This document shows, piece by piece, positions 11,414 to 22,739 of a stretch of DNA of 64,000 bases. Numbering within the stretch: position 1 is the first letter of the stretch; the number at the start of each line of letters is the position of its first letter. Below the pieces are notes generated by a model that saw only the letters and a list, made by a program, of their open reading frames with translations, searched no databases and had not been told where the DNA came from. This stretch comes from Galeruca laticollis (Eukaryota > Arthropoda > Insecta > Coleoptera > Chrysomelidae): contig OY998176.1 in NCBI GenBank assembly GCA_963921935.1, forward strand, positions 179,610,445 through 179,674,444, in the 5' to 3' direction. The translations under genes and the position numbers were made by a program.

Positions 11414-13931
11414 TTATAAGGCAGACGAAATATCTTTTTCTGGACCTGGTTTAAGATCCGTAACATTCCACACACCTACACTATTACCTTTGTCATCTCT
11501 CAGCTCGTATGTCCGGGGAGAAATCCTTTTCTTAATGTAAAAAGGGCCCACGAACTTCGGAGCTAGCTTCTTCGCATAAAATTTAGCGGCATCAGATAAT
11601 ACATAGTTGCGTTTCCATACTGGTTGATTCTGTAAGTATTCCACGTGACGTCGTCGAAGATTATACCTATCACAACTCCTATTATTAGCGACTTCCAATC
11701 GTTTTGATACGCCCTCAAAAATACCTTTAAAAACCTCATCCTTTTATCCCTAGATTGAGTACCATCCTCAATATCAAATAACTCAGAATTCGAATAATCT
11801 GACCCCGATAACGACATATTATGACCGAAATTTGTAAATTAGGGTGTCAATTTCGTTACATCATGACTCGACGTTCTAAGACAACACCCAATCGCATCTA
11901 AGTTCTGGTCCCAACAGCGATGATTGTCGGACACATACATAGCCAACATAGTTTTAAGACCTCTGTTAATTCGTTCAGTGGGATTCGCGCGAGGATTATA
12001 ATTCGCAGTAAACTTAACGGTACAATTATATTTCCCAGCAAACCTGACGAACTCTTAACTTCTGTATTGCTGAATATTATCACACATAATAACTCTAGGA
12101 ACACCAAAAAGCAAAAATATTCACCTTTCGATATTACGAATCACAGCTTGAGATGTGGCTTTACGAAGTGGGATCAACATAGAGAACTTACTAAGATAAT
12201 CTCTAGCAACCAAAATATAGCAATTACCATGTGATGACCTAGGAAGTGGACCTAATAGATCGGTACAAATCATTTCCCTTGGGCGAATAACCTTAGGATG
12301 GGAAACCATCTTGTCTACAGGACGATCATGTGATGATTTGTGTGCTAAACACACCTGACAACGACGGACATAATTGACAACGTCACTCCTCATTCGAGGC
12401 CAACAGTAACGTTCCGCTAACCTAGCTTAGGTTTTATACACTCCAGTATGACCAGAAGTAGGTGGTTCATGAGCAGATGGCATAAGTTTTCCACGGTGGT
12501 GTTCCGGAATAACTATTCTCCATGAATCTTGGGGCTTACTCAGTTCAGGGTAAGGTATACTAACATGTTTCCATAATTTACCATCAGAAAATCTCCAACT
12601 TCCAAATTTCAATGGATTAACCTTAAGCCTCTCAATCATTTCATTATACCACTTGTCAGTAATACAACCAAACTCATCTACTTCCCCAGAATCTCCAATT
12701 AAATTAATATTAACAATACCACCTCCCAACGAATCAACAACTGGAACAGATGTGGAATGAGTGTCCGGAACTACAGGCTCCTTCCCTTTACGATGGATAA
12801 TTGTGAAAGAATATTGTTGCAATCGAACTGCCCATCTCGCCAATCTACCTGTCAAATCCTTCAAATTCTGCAGCCAAATTAGACTGTAGTGGTCGGTAAT
12901 GACTGTAAATTGTACGCCTTCCAAATAGGGTCTAAACTTTTCAATGGCACACAAAACAGCCAAGCATTCTCGTTCTGTTGTGCTAAAATTACGCTCCTGA
13001 CGTCAGTCAGTGATCGACAAATATAAGCTATGACTTTATCACCATCCTCGTGAGATTGTGTCAAAACAGCACCTAAACCATAACCTGATGCATCTATTTG
13101 GATTGCAAAAGATTTTGTATAATCTGGACAACTTAAAATTGGGTCGGACACTAGACATTCCTTGATAGTGATAAAAGATTGAGCGCACTCATCAGACCAG
13201 TGGAGTTTAGAAAACTTCCTCAGCAAGCCGGTAATAGGGGCAATACTTGATGAAAAATCAGGTATAAACCTTCTGTACCAAGAAAATATTCCCACAAGTC
13301 TACGGACCTCACTAACTGTAGTTGGAATAGGAAGTTCTTACATTGCCTTCACCTTGTCCCGATCAACATGTAAAGCATTTCTAGCTACAACATAACCTAG
13401 ATATTTCATTTCCAGACTGCAAAACTGACACTTATCAACACTAACTGTGATTCTTGCTTCATGCAATCTACTAAATACCTCATCCAAAATAGTTAGATGT
13501 TTCTCGAATGTCTGACTTACAATCACTACATCATCCAAGTGAACGAACACATATGGTTCAAGATCATGACCAATCACATTGTCAATCAGCCTTTGCCACG
13601 TAGCTGGTGCATAATGAAGTCCAAATGGCATCCTACGAAATTGATACAAACCACGATTGGGAACAGTAAAAGCAGTATACTGTTTGGATGACTCCTCCAT
13701 GGGCACCTGCCAATAAGCTGATTTGACATCAACGCTAGAAAGATATTGTGCATCTCGAAGTTTATCGAGAGTATCTGCGACAAGGGGCAAATGATTACTA
13801 TCTCTACCAGTAACAGAATTGAGTTTCCTATAATCCACACAGAATCTAAAATTACCATCCTTCTTCTTAACTAATAAGATAGGTGAACTCCAGGGACTAC
13901 TGGAAGGCTCCACGATCTCCAGTTCCAACAT
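11414..13931 (-). pseudogene. Gypsy D pol: RT - RNase H - integrase, frameshifted
   Basis: In minus-strand order: RT at 13338-13931 (PSSSPWSSPILLVKKKDG, FRRMPFGL, and a catalytic box VHLDD in place of YLDD). RT end and RNase H follow at 12427-13295 (ATLTQS-like block, ITDHYSLIWLQNLKD). The integrase zinc-binding region is at 12121-12500 (GHTGVYKT, CQVC), with the first catalytic D in CTDLLGPL. The second D (CDN) and the E (PTERINRGLKT) lie in a shifted frame at 11898-12107. A C-terminal FVGPFYIKKRISPRTYEL block at 11414-11698 resembles the integrase tail of Ty3/gypsy. At least five frames are needed, and the gag-protease end is missing, cut at 13934 by Penelope sequence. It is inactive. Confidence 0.8.
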
Positions 13932-13939
13932 TGTCTATC

Positions 13940-14268
13940 ATATTCTACTTAATTTTGGTGTTATTTCTTCAATGTTTGATAAATATATATGTGATTTATA
14001 TTTTCTTGGTTGTAATATTAGTGTCTCTAATGTCTACAGTTGGAGAATAGTTAAATAATATATTTTTAGCTAAATTACTAGGATATCCTTTGTCTAAAAA
14101 TAATTTATAGACAATTTTGAAGTTATTCTCATGATAAATGGGAACTGATATTTTGTTCTATTCTTCATTTGTTTAACCACGTTAATTTTCCTGAAATAAT
14201 TGTGATAAGATCAATAGATCATACATCTTCCAGAACTTATTGATTTACTGTACCAGTCAATAGATAGT
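13940..14268 (-). pseudogene. Penelope-like element fragment (RT C-terminal side)
   Basis: The minus-strand frames contain DWYSKSINSGRC, INVVKQMKNR and a later PKLSRI block. These match the region between RT and GIY-YIG in Penelope-like proteins; the copy at 45652-46824 has DWYREHINSGRY and INLIKQMKTR. It abuts the truncated gypsy D pol and a plus-strand Penelope piece. Confidence 0.6.
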
Positions 14269-14279
14269 CATGTATTTTG

Positions 14280-14643
14280 CAATTTAGATGCAGTATCTCT
14301 ATTCAGTAATATATATTTAGAATCTGCTTTGAGAGAAATGGATAAAAAATGGAATGAAATCAGTCAAAATTGTCAAATATATGAAAAATATTTCCAAGAA
14401 ATTATTACATTACTCATTTAAAATACCTATTTTACTTTTAATAATCAAATACACAAACATATTTTGGTACTCCAATGGGAGCTACAATTTTACCCTCATA
14501 TATTGTTATGTAATGAATAATATGTTGGATTCCATAATTACCAATTAAAATAATTTAGAAAAAATATGTTGATGGCAATATTTATCACTAACAAAAACTA
14601 ACTATGATGAAGTTTTTCTCATATTTAATAGCTATGATACATA
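14280..14643 (+). pseudogene. Penelope-like RT fragment
   Basis: Across frameshifts the plus strand reads LDAVSLFSNIYLESAL, then FGTPMGA, then KYVDGNIY in place of the KYVDD catalytic box, ending with FNSYDTYIQ. This block order is specific to Penelope-like RTs. It is head-to-head with the minus-strand fragment on its left and is cut at 14643 by a mariner-type element. Confidence 0.65.
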
Positions 14644-15941
14644 CAGGGTATCCCGGGACTAATGAGAAAAAAGTCGGGAGTGTATAGTATAATCAAAGAC
14701 AATGCTTCGAATTATAGGCCTCCAAATTTTGAATTCGTGTGTTATTTTTAAATATTATCGTATGTTCATTCGATCTCTATAATATGTTCAGCATATTCAT
14801 AATGTATGTTTATTTCGGCAAGGTAAACATATTCACTGTAGTGCCTTGAAGCTCCTGTATGGAAATATTGAAAATGCCTTCCCTACACCTTAGGCTAACG
14901 AAAAGGTACTCTTGATGGAATTTGATAAAATGAGTCGTTTGGGTGACATTTTATCCAATTCGTACCGATTCCCACATTCACCATCGTATGAGGATATCCT
15001 ACGTAACGATAAAATTGTAATTTATTGATACCATGTCCAAGATTAACCTACAGTATTAGCTAGACCTGGACTGAAAATTAATAACTTCGCAAAAATATAT
15101 GGATTTTTGTGCAAAACGAGTTTGGGAATCTGTTTGATGATGTGCCACTACAAACTCGTAGGAGTTTATGGTTTATGCATCATGCATTCTCATTTCAGTT
15201 CAGATGTATGACAACATTCGAAAAAGATGTCGGCGAGGTTTTTCTAAGTGTTCACCGCGATGAGTAGATGGCAATCCTGTGGATTCCTTTTTCTGTGGTC
15301 ATCTCATAAATAGAGTCTACGCAACACCTGTGTCTACAAGGCAAAATTTAATAGACAGAATTATGTTACACACCAATTGTATTGGAAATTATGTGGGATT
15401 GCTCTTTCAAGTGCAAAGAAACGACCTCGGAGACTTAGAAAATGCGTGGAAGTGGTAGGAGCTCATATTGAACATTTATTAGATAAACGTTGTTTTTCTG
15501 TTGGTTAGGGATTAGTATCAGTCGCATGTATTGTATTTTTGACGTTTCCTCAATGTTTCAATAAATTTTAGTTCGTAGTTTTGTTTCAAAGCAACTAATT
15601 ACGTTCTTTGCATTGTCAATATTTTTATTATCGACTATTGCTAAGATATCCATTTCTACTACCGTACCTTGGATATGTTATCAATACTTTAACTTTAATT
15701 CGTTATGTAGGGATATCCTCATAAAAACGGTGAATTTGCATTGCATTAACAAAATCATAAATATAAGCCAAACGGCTTATTTGATCAAATTCCAAATTAG
15801 CTTAAGGTGTGTGGAAGTTATTTTCGATATTTCTATACATGTTTTGTCATACCTGCGCAAATTTTGAATCACTAACCATTACGAGTAGTCTGTTTACCTT
15901 ACCAAAATAAATATACACATACATTATATCGGTGTTACCTG
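14644..15941 (+). mobile_element. Tc1/mariner-like element with long inverted repeats
   Basis: The left end follows a TA dinucleotide and reads CAGGGTATCCCGGG, a typical mariner-type terminus. The segment at about 14805-15045 is repeated in inverted orientation at about 15645-15935, for instance around TTTATTTCGGCAAGGTAAAC and GAGGATATCCTAC. A transposase remnant lies between. Penelope sequence flanks both sides. The right terminus seems to carry a deletion and is set to 15941 by the start of Penelope coding sequence. Confidence 0.6.
15110..15500 (+). pseudogene. Tc1/mariner-type transposase, C-terminal remnant
   Basis: Across several frames one can read VPLQTRRSLWFMH, then LWGHL-like and VYATPVSTR-like blocks, and finally a VQRNDLGDLENA-like end. 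This is the order seen in a common insect DDE transposase family of the mariner superfamily. The catalytic HDGAPAH-type block is destroyed and stops are frequent. Confidence 0.55.
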
Positions 15942-15949
15942 CTGCTTTT

Positions 15950-16891
15950 TCTGATAGAACCACATACAATGTTAGTGATACTTTCACCTTCGTTAATTCT
16001 ATAAGAGGTGGTCAATTGTCTTATGTTTTTGTCTAAATATTACTACATGTCATTTCACTATATACTAACATCCCATTGGATCTATTAATTGAAATATTGA
16101 ATAAGCAATGGCATTTTATTGAACCTCACTGCAACATTTCCAAAGCAAACTGTTCAAATTGATTGCTTTCATTATTGATAATTGCTGTTTTTTTCATAAT
16201 CAGTTTCACCAACACATTTTTGGTACGCCAATCAGTCCGATTTTGGCCTTCATAGTCATGGACCACCTTCTGGATTCAGTTACACCCATACTACCTTTCA
16301 ATTTACCCTTTTTGTTTAAATACCTTGATGACATTATTTTTGCAGTTACCAACCATTTGGTTAACACCACATTGAATTAATTGAATTCGTTTAGAAATAG
16401 CATTCAATTTTCCGTCGAAATATGAAATGAAAATTTTGTTCCTTTCTTAGATACGAAAGTTATTAGATTAAATGATAACAGACTTACTCATTCTTGATTT
16501 GTATCAAAAGCCAACTGCGTCTCATAGATAGATCAACTACTTCTCTAATCATCCTATGAAGCTGTCATAGCTTTAGAAACCGCGTGTTATATATTAGCGA
16601 TATAAGATTCACACAAAATAATTTGAAAAACTTTTTTGGAAGTTTGCGAACAACGGGTATTCTAGATATTTATTGAATAAATTAATTTATAGTTCTAACT
16701 TTTATGATGATCCTATTGATAATGGAGCTAGAGTTTCTTTTAAATATGAGAAGTAACCTTATATTCCAGCTCTAACAGATAAAGTAGTCTATCATTTCAC
16801 ATATTTTAATGACTGAATATCTGAATACTACTACTACAATTCAAACACTGTTTACCAAAACTAAGGTTAAAAACGAATTGTTATTTAATAG
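15950..16891 (+). pseudogene. Penelope-like element, RT part
   Basis: Recognisable blocks are SDTFTFVNSIRGGQL near 15955, SLYTNIPLDLL near 16060, FGTPISPILAF at 16159-16380 and the catalytic FKYLDDI box in the same ORF. FLDTKVIR and later FTKTKVKNELLF lead toward the GIY-YIG domain. The protein would combine RT and endonuclease, as Penelope proteins do. Stops are scattered. The frame is interrupted at 16891 by a separate 1.1-kb TIR element and resumes at 18010. Confidence 0.75.
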
Positions 16892-18000
16892 ACAAGAGGC
16901 TAAATCGAACGCGGCATCCACCAATAAGAGGCCAGATAGCCATGTGTGTATGGATGGTTGCATAGTCATTGTTACAAATTTGAGGCGATACCTAGGGGGG
17001 GGGGGGGTTCTGTGATTCATAATTATCTTTATTTTATTCACGTAGAGATATTTGTTTTGTTTATTCGTGGTTCATTCAATGGGTTTGCTAAAGTTCATTT
17101 TGTTGAGGTGTTGTATAGAAATTTTATTTAAAAATCACAGTTTTGGCTGCAGCTAGACATTTTGTATGCACTATTTGTGAAAAGAGTTTTGCTTATTCTA
17201 GAAGTCTTAAGCAACACGAAAAAATGTTTTACAATCTTGAATATGGAGGTTTTAACTGTGCACTTTGTAAATGTACAGTCACTACTGCTTTTTATGAAGA
17301 TCATTCGTTCAAGGCTCATGAAAGTTTCGAGACAGAACAATTATCATAATGATAAGTTCATATTTGGAATCTCAAACAAACAACCAGAAGAAAACCGTAA
17401 TAATTGAGTCAACTATTGCACAATAGTTGGAAATAAGTAGTTAAAGAAGTTTCAAATTAATATAACTATGCATAGATTTTGTAAATATTTTGTTTTGTTT
17501 ATCAAACTTAATAAGGACATATAATTATTATCACTGTTACCCGTTTTATTTCTTATTTATTTAACAAAATATGTTTTTAGGTAATCATTAAAATTAGGAT
17601 TTTATACCAAAAATAATGTAACACGCTATGAGTATCAAGTTTTCAATATCCTTGATTAAATAGGTAGCTATTTTAATTAAATTTAGCTGTAATGTAATTA
17701 TATTATTACTGAATAGCTTCTGGTATGTACATAAGAATTTGTCAACCTAATAATTTGCCAGTTTATCTTTATAACTTATATATCCATACTAAAAATGAAT
17801 TGAGTAAATTAAACTGCATTAGTAATCCTGAAATTTCGAAGTAAACCCGCAAAACTATGCAACCAACCATTCTTACACGTTGGTATCCATATACGTAATA
17901 AATAATATTTATATGTTTATGTTGGTATCTGACCTCTATTATTTGTCTGTGGGTATCTGTTCTCTCATTGGTCGATGCAGTGTCCGATTTAGCCTCTTGT
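16892..18000. mobile_element. 1.1-kb TIR element inserted in Penelope, 9-bp target duplication
   Basis: Both ends start ACAAGAGGCTAAATCG (read inward), with the inverted match continuing for about 50 bp and a second patch around GGTTGCATAGT. The flanks ATTTAATAG (16883-16891) and ACTTAATAG (18001-18009) form a 9-bp near-identical duplication. Penelope coding sequence stops at the left end and resumes at the right end. A 9-bp duplication with long TIRs suits a Mutator-like (MULE) element, but no transposase is present. A zinc-finger-like ORF lies inside. Confidence 0.7.
17143..17349 (+). CDS. Small C2H2 zinc-finger-like ORF inside the TIR element
   Basis: This 68-codon ORF has FVCTICEKSFAYSRSLKQHE (C-X2-C, hydrophobics at finger positions, one H), then FNCALCKC and EDHSFKAH, which gives C-X2-C-X11-H-X4-H. 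The first finger lacks its second histidine, so only the second pair is complete in outline. It is preceded by a possible intron acceptor-like CTGCAG at about 17145. It could be a captured host exon, the N-terminal DNA-binding part of a lost transposase, or a decayed gene. Whether it is translated is unknown. Confidence 0.4.
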   Translation: MAAARHFVCTICEKSFAYSRSLKQHEKMFYNLEYGGFNCALCKCTVTTAFYEDHSFKAHESFETEQLS

Positions 18001-18009
18001 ACTTAATAG

Positions 18010-18356
18010 TGAAATAATGTTACTGTGTTCTCGGTTCGGAATGTCAAGGTTGTTATATATATGTCAAACTTCACAAAGTTCAAAACAGAGATTAGTACAA
18101 GATACGAGTAACTGCCGTATGGGAAAAAATCATTAGCTTTAGCTACACATTTAAAAATATGAACCAAAGATTTGAATATGACGATGCAAAAATCCTTGAA
18201 TATGAAAGTAATTATAGAGGCAGATTATTTTTGAAGATTGTTGAGGTTAATAACTGTGAAAACTATCAACTGAGTTTAAATAACTGTGTTCCAAGCTTTG
18301 TGATGTTAAATTTTTTTAGCTATAACTGCTTCCACTTTTGTCATCTTTGTAATTAA
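18010..18356 (+). pseudogene. Penelope-like element, GIY-YIG endonuclease part
   Basis: After the TIR element the Penelope frame resumes with YICQTSQSSKQRL (YIGQT-type GIY-YIG core), then NCRMGKN, ALATHL, and at 18159-18356 FEYDDAKILEYESNYRGRLF. The last block matches the minus-strand Penelope copy at 45652-46242 (YQSAKVLGIESNYRKRLFLE). GIY-YIG nucleases nick the target DNA for Penelope insertion. The glycine of the YIG motif reads C here, so this copy is probably dead. Confidence 0.75.
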
Positions 18357-18680
18357 TTGTTAATTTCTACTTCACTTTTTATTTTCGCTTAAAACAGTTT
18401 TTGATGCGATTTAGAAAACTAGTTTTATATGAAGATTAAAAATTCAAAACAAATGTGTTCGTTATTTCCTCGTCCAACTTCACTTTATGTATTTTCATAT
18501 GTTTGAGTAACTCACGTCGTGAGTTTTACTTTTTATTTTATAATCCATTTGTTTTATTGATTGATGTTTGTAGCATTAAACTCCTGGAAATGTAAACTCA
18601 TAACGAAGTATAAGGTCATCTTGAACAAACGTGTTTCGATATTAATACAGACCGATTACTCAGTATTTGCCTTTTTTCCT

Positions 18681-18682
<2 letters not shown>

Positions 18683-18722
<40 letters not shown>
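18683..18722. repeat. (TA)n microsatellite
   Basis: About 20 uninterrupted TA units. Confidence 0.95.
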
Positions 18723-18725
<3 letters not shown>

Positions 18726-18800
18726 ATATATTGTAGTTTAGATTCTAGTTGTTGCTGTTATTTTACTATATTTCACTTTATGTGAATGAATTTTAATTTG

Positions 18801-18820
18801 CCCCACATTGGGTGCGTCAA
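18801..18820 (-). other. tRNA-Lys primer-site-like motif
   Basis: On the minus strand the sequence is close to TGGCGCCCAACGTGGGGC (the insect tRNA-Lys-type primer-binding site) with about four mismatches, and it is flanked by AATT-rich sequence. Similar motifs occur at 22654 and 22714. It may mark a decayed LTR retroelement. Confidence 0.3.
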
Positions 18821-18822
18821 TT

Positions 18823-21800
18823 TATTATAGTTTACTTTCCTATGAATAAAGTTTTTGATTCGTCCGGTATATTGAAAACAATTTGAAATATATCGAGAAA
18901 TGATTATACTCACCTTTATACATTTTTATTCCATAGATGAGAACTTGAAAATCTCAGGATCTTGGGCTCATGGAATTTTATATTAGTTTATATACATATA
19001 TGCGCCAAATAAATAAAAATGAAATGGAGTTCTCATTTCCTTTTTCTTATAAATTCTTACAGAACGGTCCTGTACATTCTGTTTCAAACCCCCTCTCCCT
19101 TCATCAATACTGCCAACTGATAAAAATGGATAATAGTTTTTAAATGAAATTTACCAACAATTTAGTTAATTCTTTTCAAGTAGAAAGACGTTGCTTAATA
19201 TGAAATCATGAAAAATAAATACATCATTCGAATACAAGTTTTTAAGATGAATAACTTATCTACGGTGACCTTTCATTCAAGACACATTCACACAAATGGA
19301 TTAATATTAACTATATGTACAAATATGCAACATTATATACACTCAAAAATCGAAACATATGATGTCCATCAACTTTAGATGCAAAATTGATGATTTGTTA
19401 GGAGCTGATGTGAAATTTCAGGGTTTAACGATATATACACAATGCAAGTGAGTTTATTTCATTTTAAATGAAATAGTTTTAAATACCTTTTCACTTATGT
19501 CCAATACACCTTGTTTTATTTTATTTTCTAGGCTTCTTTCTGGATACTCGGCAGTCCTTGTTTTAGAAACCAACCAAAGATGATTTTAAAATCCAGTTAC
19601 ATCAATACATTATCGATGGGCTTCCATAGTCAAATTCTTTCTGTGATGTGTCGTGGAGATATTATTTCACAATACAATATTTTACTTTCTTACACGGATA
19701 AATATTCGAGGTTAGTTTTCTTCTACTTGCAATTCTCTCGTTAGTTCTCATTCACCATTTTTTTTTACAAATCTCACTAAATTATCTAATGAATAATGTA
19801 TTTCCTTTTTATGATTACCATTCAGGTTCACAGCTTTTCTTGTTAATACCAAATTTTCAGTTCAAAATTCAATCTTCATTATCATTATCCAATTTACTGT
19901 TCCAAAAATCAATTTTCACCCCCATTAATCTCCAAAAATTTTTCTACTAGTGCTCATTTTCAACAACCTTCTCTTTCATTATTCTCTAATCTAAGAATCA
20001 GCTTGCCGTTGATTGAAATATTACAAGTATTATTTACCAATCAAATAAGTTATAAATTTTTTTGTTGGCAAATTTCACCTCACTTTTTAAATTATTTATT
20101 TATCTATTGTAGAACATCCTGTTTCATATATTTCTAAATAATCAAATTACGTATTCTACTTCCTTTATATAAATTTCAAAATATTTTAAGCTGACAGCTT
20201 TATTTATTTTCACTTGATCTATGAAACATGACAACCAGTTTAACAAATGTCGGACATTATAACCCTAATGTTTTTATTATTTTGACTTTTATCCCTTGAC
20301 ATATTATAAAAGAAATTCCAAGTGTTTCTAGAGAGTTTTTTACTGTGTCTAATAGAATATTTTGAAAACGAATCATAATCTTTTCACTATTGCTATCTAA
20401 AGAATAGATTCCTACAATTTATAAAAGGTGACGTTCTAAAGACTTTCTCTAAATACATGTGTGTATGTACAACGTACACTATAAAGTTTCTTTTTACTTC
20501 TTTGGTTTGATTCACTACTTGTTTCATTTCTTGAATAGTTTTCTTTCATAGATCAGCTATTTCTTATGATTTGAATGGTAACCAAATTTTGAATTGAATA
20601 TTTAGCATATTCTTTCCCATATTAATATATACAATGTGTATCAAGTTCTTTTCCATATTAATATATAATTTTAAATTTTACCTCCTTCCCCTTTTTTAAG
20701 TTCCTACGAATCTCCTTGTATATTCATTTATTATGTTTTATTATTTTCTTACCCGCCTAGCTATAATTATGATTGAGATTCTTGTTCTCAGGTTGCGGTT
20801 CCCTCAATATAACCTTTATCATTAAAATAAACAAAACTTGAATGAATTATTTCAATATATCAAATGCAAATATGGGCTCATTATCAATACATAAATTAAA
20901 GTTTATAAACCTCACCTCAATATATTGTCAGTATTCCTCTGCAACTCAATATTAATTACCATTTAGATCTTATTTGTATTTATTCAATAAATAAAATTTT
21001 TATTATTGTCAAGTTGAAATCTGTAAAGTGAATTACTTACCGTACTGACCCTGTATTACAAGTAAAATTCTCGACAATGATGAATGATGGTCATGCGGGT
21101 TGCTAGCTTGTCTCTCTCTAATTCTACTGATTAGGATGTCAACTGTGCTTCTAAATGTGGGTTATCTATTTTTCTAAATGGATTAATATTGTGCTGTTTT
21201 GGAATATTGAATAAGCTTCCCTTTTTTATACTAATTTCTACGATCCTATTTAACTATATAAAAATCCACAAAACAAATAATTATATACCACGAATACCTA
21301 AATAAGTGAGAAATGCTTCATTTATGTTGGTTTGTAGTTTAATGGGGTTTATAATGCAAATAAATTCACCAAATTTCTGTACGGGACATAAAATAACATC
21401 AGAGCTGCATGCAGATGTGATATACACTTCAGTAGAAAATGAAATATTTCTTTATTTACTTGGAATAAGTAATATAGCAGTTAATATAATTTCCAGTTGA
21501 TAAATATGATAAATATCTTACCACTTTCTGGTTTAAAATTATATAGGATGTCTCTCACAGATTAGTTTTCTTCATTATACTTATATTCTGGTTTTGTTTT
21601 TAACTTTTCATTTTCAATTTACCTATTTAAAAAAATCCCATTTCATCACTTCTGCTGTTTTCCCATCTCATAAACAATCAACAACTCCCCGTTTTTCAAT
21701 TTTTTTCATCAACAAAATATCTGTGTTTTATTCCTGTCATTGTAAAGATAATGTCACATGTTTATTCGTGGCTACTCTCTGTCACTTCACCAATTGAAAT

Positions 21801-22080
21801 TAAGAATATGATTTGTTTAGAACAATGATTATTTACACTATATGCAAACAGTGTATTGAAGTTAAAACTATTTGTATAGGTTTTTGAAGTTAATTCTGAT
21901 ATTTCATATTTGCTATTGCTTATAAATTTTTGTCTTTTTCATTTTTAAATATTGTTAGACTTACATCTATATAGTGTGTCCCAAAATCAATAATTATTAT
22001 ACTATTCTCTAAGAAAACATAATAATAAACCTATAAAATGTTTATTTTATAAGACTTATACGGTCAAATAATATCTGAGG
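18823..22080. other. HYKK intron 1: 3.2 kb AT-rich, no gene recognised
   Basis: Short open frames occur (for example 21306-21500 and 21594-21797), but they show no domain, no homology and no splice context. The composition is uniformly AT-rich. Decayed LTR sequence is possible but not demonstrable. Confidence 0.5.
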
Positions 22081-22400
22081 TGGTAGTTCGCAATTGAAAG
22101 TGAAGATGGCGCCAGCTGCCTCCTTCTCGCACGTGTGTAACCACACGAGCCATATAGAGGTCGTCGGAGGACGGAATCTTCAGTTCAGATTAGAGACTCT
22201 GAACTAGAAGGCATTACGGCACTCCCTGAAGAGACCCAAGAAGGTCAAAACCTTCTCCTTCCAGTTGCGAATCACCACAGATGTCTGTATCGACAAAAGA
22301 GTCGATCGACGTCACGTTCTTCGAAGGGGATGTAATTCAATATTCTCTGTGTTATTATCCAGGAAAGTAGTTGTTTTTCTTTTCGAACAACGGGCATGCT
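22081..22400. other. GC-richer island in intron, unassigned
   Basis: About 320 bp with clearly higher GC than its surroundings (for example GATGGCGCCAGCTGCC near 22105 and GACGTCACGTTC near 22308). It has no long ORF. The texture resembles an LTR or a Penelope untranslated region, and it contains the hammerhead-like motif described separately. Confidence 0.35.
22226..22251 (+). ncRNA. Hammerhead-ribozyme-like core, probably inactive
   Basis: CTGAAGA fits the CUGANGA core box. It is followed by a 4-bp stem, GACC...GGTC, closed by a six-base loop (CAAGAA), and then AAAAC where active hammerheads have GAAAC. Stems I and III and the cleavage triplet could not be assigned with confidence. Hammerheads are known in Penelope-like elements, which are common in this window. 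The G-to-A change in the GAAA box would abolish cleavage. Confidence 0.25.
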
Positions 22401-22506
22401 AATATGTCGAAAATTCCTGAAATTTTGACTATAACGGAGGTGCAGTAGAAAACCGAAATTTATTTTTCATATATACACACCTCGTATTTTATGAAATTTC
22501 AATTCA

Positions 22507-22507
22507 T

Positions 22508-22606
<99 letters not shown>

Positions 22607-22626
22607 TTTATATATAGATATATATT
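22507..22626. repeat. Imperfect (TA)n microsatellite
   Basis: A 120-bp TA tract with occasional GTATAT interruptions. Confidence 0.95.
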
Positions 22627-22653
22627 ATAATATTTTCAATATTCTTTTATAGT

Positions 22654-22733
22654 TGCCCCTCGTTTGGGTGACAAATTATAATATATCTCACTTATACCTT
22701 CTTTTAATTATAATTGCCCCGCGTTGGAAGCCA
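22654..22733 (-). other. Two tRNA-Lys primer-site-like motifs, 60 bp apart
   Basis: On the minus strand, motifs ending near 22654 and 22714 read as diverged forms of TGGCGCCCAACGTGGGGC followed by AATTATAA. Their tandem arrangement may come from duplication within a decayed LTR retroelement leader. No gag or LTR could be tied to them. Confidence 0.3.
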
Positions 22734-22739
22734 AATTAT

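Noticed and set aside
16890..17020. G-run (about ten G) near 16997 as a regulatory or quadruplex site
   Set aside because: A single homopolymer run cannot by itself support a quadruplex call; possibly a sequencing-length artefact.
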